Shown here piece after piece: positions 48,967-56,466 of a stretch of 64,000 nucleotides of DNA. A model generated the notes under the pieces. The model made no database searches, was not told the DNA's origin, and saw only the letters and a list, made by a program, of their open reading frames with translations. The translations under genes and the position numbers were made by a program. Position 1 is the first letter of the stretch, and each line of letters starts with the position of its first letter. The stretch is from JAXGMV01 sp040772085. Lineage in GTDB: Bacteria > Chloroflexota > Anaerolineae > Anaerolineales > Anaerolineaceae. The stretch covers positions 620,001-684,000 of the forward strand of contig JAXGYU010000001.1 of the NCBI GenBank assembly GCA_040772085.1, in the 5' to 3' direction.

Positions 48967-49890
48967 ATGGCTGAAAGAATCATCTTCATGGGTTCACCTG
49001 ACTTCGCGGTGCCGGTGTTACGCGCGCTCTCGACGGAATTTAATGTCGTCGGCGTTGTCACCCAGCCTGACAGGCCGTCGGGCCGCGGCAAGCATCTGAC
49101 CCCGCCGGCAGTCAAAGTGCTGGCTGACGATCTGAACCTGGACACCATACAGCCCCAGTCACTGCGCGAGCTGGAGGCGCATGAATGGCTGCTGAAGAAG
49201 GCGCCGGATTTGATTGTTGTGGCGGCATTTGGGCAAATCCTGCGGCGTAATATTCTGGAACTGCCGCGCTTTGGCTGTATCAATGTCCATGCTTCCCTGC
49301 TGCCGCGCTGGCGCGGTGCTTCGCCCATACAAAGCGCCATCCTGCACGGTGATAAGGTAACCGGCATTACCATCATGCAGATGGACCCGGGAATTGACAC
49401 CGGCGACATGTTGGCGCAAGGGAGTATTGCTATTGACGCGGGCATGACCGCTGGTGAACTCTCGGCGCCGTTATCAGAGCTTGGCGCCCGATTGCTGCTG
49501 GAGACGCTACCGGATGTCTTTGCCGGCACAGCCGTTCCGCAGAAACAGGAGGACAGCCTGGTCACGTACGCGCCGATGATTGACAAAGCACAAGGCAGGA
49601 TGGATTTCACCCAGTCCGTAGAGACTTTGCGTGATATGGTGCACGCTTTCAACCCCTGGCCGGTCGCCTGGATTGATCAGGGCGATGTCGTCATCAAGGT
49701 TTATCGCGCGCAAGTCGCTCCGGACGGACGAGATGGTGAACCCGGAGAACACGCTGTCATCGCGGGTTTGCCCGCGGTCAGGGCAGCAGACGGCTGGCTT
49801 TTATTGACTGAGCTGCAGTTGCCGGGCAAGCGTGTCGTTGACGGCAAGGCTTTCCTCGCCGGTGCCAGAAACTGGCTGGAGCGCGAATGA
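48967..49890 (+). CDS. fmt: Methionyl-tRNA formyltransferase
   Basis: 307 residues. The catalytic core shows IIFMGSPDFAVPVLRAL, VAAFGQILRRNILELPRFGCINVHASLLPRWRGA-type residues (Asn, His, then SPIQSAI) and MDPGIDTGDML. It formylates the initiator Met-tRNA with 10-formyl-THF, the product of the fhs enzyme earlier in the window. The C-terminal tRNA-binding domain is complete. The last four bases overlap the next gene (ATGA). Probably leaderless. Confidence 0.96.
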   Translation: MAERIIFMGSPDFAVPVLRALSTEFNVVGVVTQPDRPSGRGKHLTPPAVKVLADDLNLDTIQPQSLRELEAHEWLLKKAPDLIVVAAFGQILRRNILELPRFGCINVHASLLPRWRGASPIQSAILHGDKVTGITIMQMDPGIDTGDMLAQGSIAIDAGMTAGELSAPLSELGARLLLETLPDVFAGTAVPQKQEDSLVTYAPMIDKAQGRMDFTQSVETLRDMVHAFNPWPVAWIDQGDVVIKVYRAQVAPDGRDGEPGEHAVIAGLPAVRAADGWLLLTELQLPGKRVVDGKAFLAGARNWLERE

Positions 49891-50918
49891 ACATACTGAT
49901 TATGGGCGCCGGCGCGATAGGCAGATATGTCGGCGGATCATTACAAGCGGCTGGCGAAGGCGTGACCTTTTACGATATTCCGCAGGTTGCCGGCGATCCG
50001 AAAGCGCGCGACCTGAGCATCAGGCATGGAGAAAAGTCTGTCCGCCTGACGATAGACATCATCAGCGATCTGCAGGCGTACGCGCAAAACACGATACCTG
50101 ACCTGGTCATCATGGCGGTGAAAAGCTTCGATACCGAATCCGCGATCGAAACGCTTGCGAACGCGATGCCGAACCCTGCCGCGATTCTTTGCCTGCAAAA
50201 TGGGGTCGAGAATGAAACCCTGCTCAGAAAAAGGTTTGGCGCTGAATGCGTCATTTATGGCACGGTGACGACCGCCATCGGACGAAAAGGTGCTGAGATA
50301 ATCGTCGAGAAACTGCGCGGCATCGGGATTGCGTCGAGTCATCCACTGACGGAGACGCTGCTTGCCAGAATGAACACCGCCGGACTGAAAGCCCAACGCT
50401 TGCATTCCGCCACTGGCATGAAGTGGTCCAAGCTTCTGACCAACATCATTGCCAACGCCTCCTCGGCGATCCTGGATATGACGCCGGCGGAAATCATCGC
50501 CGATAAAGCGCTGTTCGCGGTCGAGATTCAGCAGATGCGCGAAACGCTGAGGGTGATGAAAGCCCTCAAGGTGCCGGTGACCGATCTGCCTGGGACGGCT
50601 GTCAAAGCGCTGGCGTTTGTCGCAAACAACGCGCCGCTCTGGCTGGCGCAACGGCTGCTCGCCAAAGCTATCGGCTCGGGCAGGGGCGGGAAGATGCCGT
50701 CGTTTCACATCGACCTGAAAGCCGGCAGGGGAAAAACCGAGATCACTTATCTGAATGGGGCAGTCGCGCGTTTTGGCGCGCATTGCGGTGTTGCCACTCC
50801 GGTTAATGCCTATCTCACTGCTACTTTGGAAGATATTGTCGCCGAACCGGCTGACTGGCAGCATTATGCCGGCCATCCGGAACGCTATCTCTCAGAGCTC
50901 GCCCGCGTTACGCCTTAG
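49887..50918 (+). CDS. Ketopantoate reductase (PanE/ApbA) family protein
   Basis: 343 residues with the NADPH site ILIMGAGAIGRYVGGSLQAAG, VKSFDTESAI, CLQNGVENETLL and SATGMKWSKLLTNIIANASS (catalytic Lys region). It reduces 2-dehydropantoate for pantothenate and CoA synthesis if it is orthologous; many family members act on other keto acids. Coupled to fmt by overlap. Its 3' end overlaps convergent mutS by 11 bases. Confidence 0.85.
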   Translation: MNILIMGAGAIGRYVGGSLQAAGEGVTFYDIPQVAGDPKARDLSIRHGEKSVRLTIDIISDLQAYAQNTIPDLVIMAVKSFDTESAIETLANAMPNPAAILCLQNGVENETLLRKRFGAECVIYGTVTTAIGRKGAEIIVEKLRGIGIASSHPLTETLLARMNTAGLKAQRLHSATGMKWSKLLTNIIANASSAILDMTPAEIIADKALFAVEIQQMRETLRVMKALKVPVTDLPGTAVKALAFVANNAPLWLAQRLLAKAIGSGRGGKMPSFHIDLKAGRGKTEITYLNGAVARFGAHCGVATPVNAYLTATLEDIVAEPADWQHYAGHPERYLSELARVTP

Positions 50919-53487
50919 CCTCTGACTTGCCATAACGCTGCTGCCACTCGTAGAGTTTTGTCATCGCCGAGACCGGCGACATATTGTTGAGATCCAGCGC
51001 CTGAATTTCATCCAGAAGCGGATTGGTTTCGGGGAACAAGCCCATCTGTTCCGCCGCCCGCGGGGTGGCGTCGACGATATCAGAAGAATTGGCTTCAAGT
51101 TGCCGCAGCAGTTCGTAGGCTCGCTGAACGACAGGTTTGGGGATGCCGGCTAATTGCCCGACGTGAATGCCATAGGAGCGGTCGGAGCCGCCGGCAATGA
51201 TCTTGTGCAGGAACACCACCTGTCCGTCCACCTCAGTCACACTGACGTTGTAATTCCGCACCCCCGGCAGGTATTTCGAGAGCTGCAGCAGCTCATGATA
51301 GTGGGTCGCGAACAGCGTGCGCGATTTTAGCCGCGGATGATTGTGCAGGTACTCAATCACCGCCCAGGCGATTGAAACGCCGTCATACGTGCTGGTGCCG
51401 CGCCCAATCTCATCCAGAATCAGCAGGCTGCGGCTGGTGGCATGGTTGAGGATGTTGGCTGTTTCGATCATCTCGACCATGAAGGTCGAGTAGCCGCGAT
51501 GAATCTCATCCTGACCGCCGAGGCGGGTGAAGATGCGGTCTACGATGCCGATTTCAGCCTGGTCAGCCGGAACGAAGCAGCCGACCTGCGCCAGCAGCAC
51601 GATCAGCGCGACCTGACGCAGGAAGGTCGATTTGCCGCTCATATTCGGTCCGGTGATCAGCCGGATGAGCTCGCCTTCCTCGAAGATGGTGTCGTTGGGC
51701 ACGAACATGTTAAGACCCATTGTCTTCTCAACCACGGGATGCCGGCCGCCGCGGATCATCAGCTCGTTGTTCTCACTCAGGATCGGACGGGTGTACTGGT
51801 TGAGGACAGAGGTTTCCGCAAAAGATGCCAGAACGTCCAGTTCGGCGATCGCTTGCGACGCAGCCAGGATTTTCTCGCGGCTGGCTGACAGGCGTTTGCA
51901 GACCTCGCGAAACAAACCGGCTTCAATCTGCCGGATATTCTCTTCGGCATTCAAGACCAACGATTCATACTCTTTCAATTCCGGCGTGATATAACGCTCG
52001 GCATTGACCAGAGTCTGCTTGCGGATGTAATTCTCAGGGATAGGCTCCTTATTGCCGCGCGTGACCTCAATATAATAGCCAAAGACCTTGTTGTACCCAA
52101 CTTTGAGCGTTTTAATGCCGCTGGAAGCTTTTTCGATGACCTCGAGATTCGCAATCCATTCGCGCGCGTGGCGGGTATTCTCTACCACTTCATCCAGCTC
52201 AGCCGAGTAGCCCGGACGAATGACGCCGGAACGCTGCAGCGTTGCCGGCGGTTCCTCGGCGATCGCGCGCTCGAGCAGAGCAGCTTCCGCGCTGACGTCG
52301 CTGATCCCGCGCAGTTGAGCCTCCAGCGCTGATGTTTTGTCGGATAACAAGGCTCTGACATCACTGAGCTTATGCAGGGAATGTCGCAGCGCTGCCAGCT
52401 CGCCGGGCAAAGCCTGCTGGGCGGCAACGCGGTTGATGATGCGTTCAATGTCAGCAAACTCTTTGAGCAGCTTTCTGAATTCCGTGCGCAGCATGCCATT
52501 GCCTGCAAACCAGGCGACGCTTTCCTGGCGCGCATTGATGCTGGTCAGATCGATCAGCGGTTTGGTCAGCCATTGCCTGATCTGGCGTTTGCCCATCGGA
52601 CTGATTGTATGATCTATTTCGTATAGTAATGAGCCTTTGGTTTCCGCCTTGCGCAGGGTCTCAGTCACTTCCAGGTTTTGCAGGGTGGTAGCGTCCAGGT
52701 TCATAAAGCCGGTCAGGTCATAGTATGACAAGCGGTTCAACAGCGGCAAGGACGCGGGCTGGGTCTCCTGCAGGTAATGCAGCAGCACGCCGGCAGCCTG
52801 GACCGCCTGCGGCCGGGATTGCAGCCCGAAACCGTCGAGCGTCGCCGCGTCAAACTGGGTTTTGATCAGCTCACGCGCGCGATTGAACTCGAACTTCCAG
52901 TCCGGCAGCGGTGTGACATGCAGCTCTTCCGGCAAGACCTCTCTGGCTGAAGATTTTCGTAGCACCTCACTGGGGTTCAGTCGCGCCAATTCGTCAACCA
53001 GGTGCTGGGCAGTCTGCTCCCCATCGAATTGCGTTGCCTGAAATTCACCGGTGCTGACGTCGGCATACGCCAGTCCGACGTTGCCTGACTCGACGACGTA
53101 AGCCGCCAGATAATTGTTGTGCCCGCCGGGCAGCAATGCCGGCTCTAGCACCGTGCCTGGGGTGACGATCTTGACCACCTTGCGCGGAAAAAGCCCCTTG
53201 GCAGGAACCTCACCGATCTGCTCGCAGATGGCGACGTGATAACCCTTGCTGATCAGCCGTGCCAGGTAGTTGTCCACAGCGTGATAGGGGATGCCTGCCA
53301 TCGGGATGCGTGTGCCCTTGGCTACATTGCGCGAAGTCAGGACCAGATCCAGCTCTTTTGAAACCAATTGGGCGTCTTCATCAAACGTTTCATAAAAATC
53401 ACCCAGCCTGAAAAACAAGATCTCGTCCGGGTGGTTTGCTTTGATTTCCAGATATTGCTGGCGGATGGGGGTGATGGCTTCAGACAT
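50908..53487 (-). CDS. mutS: DNA mismatch repair protein MutS
   Basis: 859 residues from ATG 53487. The mismatch-reading Phe and Glu are in GDFYETF (31-33); the ATPase has GPNMSGKST, IFTRLGGQDEIHRGYSTFMVE, LLILDEIGRGTSTYDG and ATHYHELLQL. It binds mismatched DNA to start repair; mutL is not in the window. A TTG six bases earlier is also in frame. The -10 TAAAAT ends 6 nt before the ATG, suggesting a leaderless message divergent from the aldo/keto reductase. Confidence 0.97.
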   Translation of the reverse strand: MSEAITPIRQQYLEIKANHPDEILFFRLGDFYETFDEDAQLVSKELDLVLTSRNVAKGTRIPMAGIPYHAVDNYLARLISKGYHVAICEQIGEVPAKGLFPRKVVKIVTPGTVLEPALLPGGHNNYLAAYVVESGNVGLAYADVSTGEFQATQFDGEQTAQHLVDELARLNPSEVLRKSSAREVLPEELHVTPLPDWKFEFNRARELIKTQFDAATLDGFGLQSRPQAVQAAGVLLHYLQETQPASLPLLNRLSYYDLTGFMNLDATTLQNLEVTETLRKAETKGSLLYEIDHTISPMGKRQIRQWLTKPLIDLTSINARQESVAWFAGNGMLRTEFRKLLKEFADIERIINRVAAQQALPGELAALRHSLHKLSDVRALLSDKTSALEAQLRGISDVSAEAALLERAIAEEPPATLQRSGVIRPGYSAELDEVVENTRHAREWIANLEVIEKASSGIKTLKVGYNKVFGYYIEVTRGNKEPIPENYIRKQTLVNAERYITPELKEYESLVLNAEENIRQIEAGLFREVCKRLSASREKILAASQAIAELDVLASFAETSVLNQYTRPILSENNELMIRGGRHPVVEKTMGLNMFVPNDTIFEEGELIRLITGPNMSGKSTFLRQVALIVLLAQVGCFVPADQAEIGIVDRIFTRLGGQDEIHRGYSTFMVEMIETANILNHATSRSLLILDEIGRGTSTYDGVSIAWAVIEYLHNHPRLKSRTLFATHYHELLQLSKYLPGVRNYNVSVTEVDGQVVFLHKIIAGGSDRSYGIHVGQLAGIPKPVVQRAYELLRQLEANSSDIVDATPRAAEQMGLFPETNPLLDEIQALDLNNMSPVSAMTKLYEWQQRYGKSEAKA

Positions 53488-53493
53488 GCTCAA

Positions 53494-53522
53494 ATTTTAA
53501 AGGGGGTAGGCAATTTTCACAA
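53494..53522 (-). promoter_or_regulatory. mutS promoter, leaderless type
   Basis: On the minus strand TTGTGA, a 17-nt spacer and TAAAAT, with 6 nt to the ATG. Confidence 0.55.
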
Positions 53523-53530
53523 GTTCGTGA

Positions 53531-53559
53531 TTGCCCAAATTCTCCCTTTCGGTGATAAT
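53531..53559 (+). promoter_or_regulatory. Aldo/keto reductase promoter, leaderless type
   Basis: TTGCCC, a 17-nt spacer and GATAAT, with 6 nt to ATG 53566. The -35 is 8 bases from that of divergent mutS. Confidence 0.55.
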
Positions 53560-53565
53560 GCCATC

Positions 53566-54498
53566 ATGACTGATTTACCGGGTACCCCAGCTTCAGGCAG
53601 CGCCTTGCCGCGACTGCTGTTGGGGACCGCTGCCTGGGGCGACAAACTGGTCTGGGGTTATGGCAGCAAGTTCAATCGCCAGGACCTTGAAGAAGCCTTC
53701 CAGACCGGCCTTGATGCCGGGTTCACCCACTTTGATACATCCGAAACTTTTGGTCAGGGACTGGCCGAAATTCTGCTCGGTGAGTTCGCTGAGGACTTCG
53801 GGGCACATATCCGCGTCTCAACCAAATTCATGCCGTTTTTTTGGCGTCTGAACCAGCGCAGCGTCAGGTCCGCGCTGACTGACAGCCTCAATCGACTGAA
53901 GCTGAAGGGCGTCTATCTCTATGAACTCCAGGCGCCACTGCCGCCGCGCACCATTGAAACCTGGATGGAGGCATTTGCCGAATTGCAGAAGGATGGCATG
54001 ATCGCCGAAATCGGAATCTGCAACTCCCCGCTGGACAGAGTTCAGCAGGCCATGGCCGCTCTGGCGAATGCCGGCAGCCGGCTGTTCTCCTGCCAGATCG
54101 AAATCAACCTGTTGAACTACAGCAGCCAGCTTGAAAATCTGGTCAATTATTGCCTCAGGCAGGGTGTGCACGTCAGCGCGCAGTCGCCAATGGCAAAAGG
54201 ACTGCTTGCCGGCCGGCAGCCTCTGAATGAGCGGGCGTATGATCTTCGCAAGGAACGCCTATCCGCGCCTGAGGTAAAAAAACTGGATACCCTGCATCAG
54301 GCCATGCGCGGCATCCTGATCGCCCATCCCGGCGCGACTTTCGCTCAGGTCGCGGTCAACTGGCTGCGGGCCAAGGGCATCAGCCCGGTGGTTTCAGCCA
54401 AGACTGCCCGGCAGGTAAGGGAAGCGATCTCCAGTCTGGAGTGGGAGTTGAGTCCCGCTGAGTACGAATATCTGGAAACCAAAGCCAAAACGAGCTGA
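53566..54498 (+). CDS. Aldo/keto reductase family protein with altered catalytic tetrad
   Basis: 310 residues. The barrel start LLLGTAAWGDKLVWGYG, HFDTSETFGQGLAEILLGEF, VSTKF and a C-terminal VVSAKTARQVREAI identify the family. The usual tetrad Asp-Tyr-Lys-His reads Asp 57, Phe 62, Lys 87 and Gln 122, so the proton donor Tyr and its His are missing. It may have lost ketone reduction, or use another chemistry. The frame extends upstream to 53368 within mutS, but ATG 53566 just behind a promoter is the sensible start. Confidence 0.85.
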   Translation: MTDLPGTPASGSALPRLLLGTAAWGDKLVWGYGSKFNRQDLEEAFQTGLDAGFTHFDTSETFGQGLAEILLGEFAEDFGAHIRVSTKFMPFFWRLNQRSVRSALTDSLNRLKLKGVYLYELQAPLPPRTIETWMEAFAELQKDGMIAEIGICNSPLDRVQQAMAALANAGSRLFSCQIEINLLNYSSQLENLVNYCLRQGVHVSAQSPMAKGLLAGRQPLNERAYDLRKERLSAPEVKKLDTLHQAMRGILIAHPGATFAQVAVNWLRAKGISPVVSAKTARQVREAISSLEWELSPAEYEYLETKAKTS

Positions 54499-54568
54499 GG
54501 ACCTGCTACTTTTTACACAAGCCTTGCGTAAATAAGGTGACTGTGTAATTTGAACGACGGAGGTAAGA

Positions 54569-54760
54569 ATGAGAGATAAAAACGGTTTGCGGCGTACATC
54601 ACACGATCGTGTCCTGGCAGGTGTTTGTGGCGGCTTGGGGAAATTCTTCGGCATCAGCCCGTTCTGGTTCAGGCTGCTGTTTCTGATCGCCATGATTCCG
54701 GGCGGTATCCCGGGTCTGCTGCCTTACATCCTCTTATGGATCATCATCCCATCAGATTAG
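54569..54760 (+). CDS. PspC-domain small membrane protein
   Basis: 63 residues: RRTSHDRVLAGVCGGLGKFFG followed by two hydrophobic stretches (WFRLLFLIAMIPGGIPGLLPY and ILLWIIIP), the complete PspC domain. PspC proteins sense membrane stress in other bacteria, where they work with PspB or a regulator; none is near. GGAGG precedes the ATG at good distance and a strong terminator follows. Confidence 0.93.
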   Translation: MRDKNGLRRTSHDRVLAGVCGGLGKFFGISPFWFRLLFLIAMIPGGIPGLLPYILLWIIIPSD

Positions 54761-54790
54761 AAAAAAACTGGAGGAAACTCCAGTTTTTTT
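54761..54790. terminator. Bidirectional terminator between pspC and scpA
   Basis: ACTGGAG, a GAAA loop and CTCCAGT are flanked by A and T runs. The right T run overlaps the scpA stop region, so it can also end scpA. Confidence 0.9.
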
Positions 54791-55574
54791 ATTCGTTGAA
54801 TTCGAGCTCCAGCTCCTGACCGTCTTCCAGTATCGTTATTGGTTTGATGGATATCTCCCCGAATAATTCTGACTGAACCGTCTCGACAACATTCTGTTTA
54901 ATGAGTTCGAGCATCGCCAGGAAGGTCACCACGACCTCCACCTTTCGATGACGGTCTGTGATTTCACTGAATTTAAAAACGGTGACATTCTTGAGACGAT
55001 TGATAATGACGCGTATGCGGTCGCGGATCGTGATTCTCGGCAGGTTGACCACATCGCTCAATGGCTGCATTGGTTTTGTCGGGAAGAAAATCTCCTGACC
55101 AATCGTCGCCAGGTCGGCTGCGGTCACATCGGAGAGGTCGAGTTTCATATCGAATGTCAGGGTTGGCGCGTTCAGCCGCAGGTAAGTGCGTAGTTGCTGT
55201 TCCTGCCGTTCCTCCAGTGTGCCGGACAACTGTTTGAAGCGCCGGTAGAGGATCAGTTGTTTGATCAGCTCTTCGGGGTCGCCTTCATCCAGTGCCGGCA
55301 GATCGACGACGCCGGGCTTCGGCAGCAATGCCGCTGATTTGATCTGCAGCAGACGGGCGGCAATCACCAGAAATGCCGACACCGCGTCGGGCTCCTTGCT
55401 CTCCAGGTGGCGCATGTGTTCGAGGTATTGATCGGTCACTTCCGCCAATGCCAGGCGGGTAATGTCCAGTTCAGCTTTCTCGATCAAAGATAAGAGCAGG
55501 TCGAGCGGGCCTTCGTAGAGCTCAGTCGTAACGGTATAGTCGGCGGTCTGAAAACCGCGGATGTTGACACTCAT
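54789..55574 (-). CDS. scpA: Segregation and condensation protein ScpA
   Basis: 261 residues. The kleisin N-terminal signature YEGPLDLLLSLIEKAELDI is clear, with LARL-like AFLVIAARLLQIKSAALLP and a C-terminal winged helix (VVTFLAMLELIKQNVVETVQ). It bridges the SMC dimer heads, and smc is encoded 0.9 kb away on the other strand. scpB is not seen. The identical promoter 9-mer as for ftsY (TGATATAAT) ends 8 nt before the ATG, with no ribosome-binding site. Confidence 0.94.
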   Translation of the reverse strand: MSVNIRGFQTADYTVTTELYEGPLDLLLSLIEKAELDITRLALAEVTDQYLEHMRHLESKEPDAVSAFLVIAARLLQIKSAALLPKPGVVDLPALDEGDPEELIKQLILYRRFKQLSGTLEERQEQQLRTYLRLNAPTLTFDMKLDLSDVTAADLATIGQEIFFPTKPMQPLSDVVNLPRITIRDRIRVIINRLKNVTVFKFSEITDRHRKVEVVVTFLAMLELIKQNVVETVQSELFGEISIKPITILEDGQELELEFNE

Positions 55575-55582
55575 GGCTGTCC

Positions 55583-55591
55583 ATTATATCA
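55583..55591 (-). promoter_or_regulatory. Extended -10 for scpA, leaderless type
   Basis: TGATATAAT on the minus strand, 8 nt before ATG 55574. Confidence 0.6.
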
Positions 55592-55723
55592 AACGGCGTA
55601 CACGCAGGTTGGGCATTTTCACTTATAATTCAGCCACAATTCACTTTGAGTGAACTGATGGATCGCCAGTTACCGTAATCGCGGTTAGGTGATTTGCGAG
55701 CCCTCGGTTCCGTAAAGGAGACA

Positions 55724-56443
55724 ATGGATACGGAACTCTCTTCCACGATTAATGGCATCGCGCCACAGGAATTAGCTGAGAAATTAAAACTGAAGTTCAC
55801 TGATACCCGATTGCTGAACCGGGCGTTCACCCACCGCTCCTATCTGAATGAGCACCCTGAAGCGCTGGAGGACAACGAGCGGCTTGAATTCCTGGGCGAT
55901 GCCGTGCTTGATTTTATTGTCGGCGCCTGGTTGTACAACCGCTTTCCTGAAATGGCGGAAGGTGATCTGACCCGTATGCGGTCGGCTCTGGTGCATACCC
56001 ATCAGCTCGCGGAATTTGCGCGTGAATTGGGCATGGGCGAGGCCTTGCGGCTGGGGAAGGGTGAGGCTGTCAGCGGCGGGCGTGAACGCTCGCCGATCCT
56101 GTGTGACACCTTTGAGGCCTTCATTGGCGCGATCTATCTTGACAATGGTATCGATGGAGTCTGCAGCTTCATCTCACCCATGCTCGAACGCGTGGCGGAC
56201 GAGCTGCTGCGGGGTAGCGCGATCAACGACCCGAAAAGCCGGTTCCAGGAGTGGACCCAATCGAAGGGACTGTCCATCCCGCTCTATGTCACCCGCAACT
56301 CGTTTGGTCCCGAGCATTCCAAGGTGTTCGAAGTGGACGTGCTGGTGATGGGCGAGGTCTATGGCAGTGGTAGCGGTCATTCCAAGCAGGCGGCAGCCAA
56401 GGCCGCGGCAGTGGACGCTCTGACAAAACATGGCATTGAATAA
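55724..56443 (+). CDS. rnc: Ribonuclease III
   Basis: 239 residues. The signature NERLEFLGDAVLDF (51-64), the second acidic patch CDTFEAFIGAIYLD and a C-terminal dsRNA-binding domain (PKSRFQEWTQSKGL, then GSGHSKQAAAKAAAVDAL) are complete. It cuts rRNA precursors and other double-stranded RNA. AAAGGAG precedes ATG 55724; a frame upstream to 55694 lacks a site. The leader of about 90 bases contains a 6-bp hairpin (TTCACT/AGTGAA, 55640-55654), which could be a target for self-cleavage as in E. coli. smc follows by 23 bases. Confidence 0.96.
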   Translation: MDTELSSTINGIAPQELAEKLKLKFTDTRLLNRAFTHRSYLNEHPEALEDNERLEFLGDAVLDFIVGAWLYNRFPEMAEGDLTRMRSALVHTHQLAEFARELGMGEALRLGKGEAVSGGRERSPILCDTFEAFIGAIYLDNGIDGVCSFISPMLERVADELLRGSAINDPKSRFQEWTQSKGLSIPLYVTRNSFGPEHSKVFEVDVLVMGEVYGSGSGHSKQAAAKAAAVDALTKHGIE

Positions 56444-56466
56444 ACCGTGAGGTCTTTAAAATTTTT

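Noticed and set aside
53368..53565. Longer start for the aldo/keto reductase
   Set aside because: The extra part lies within mutS in antisense and does not resemble the family start.
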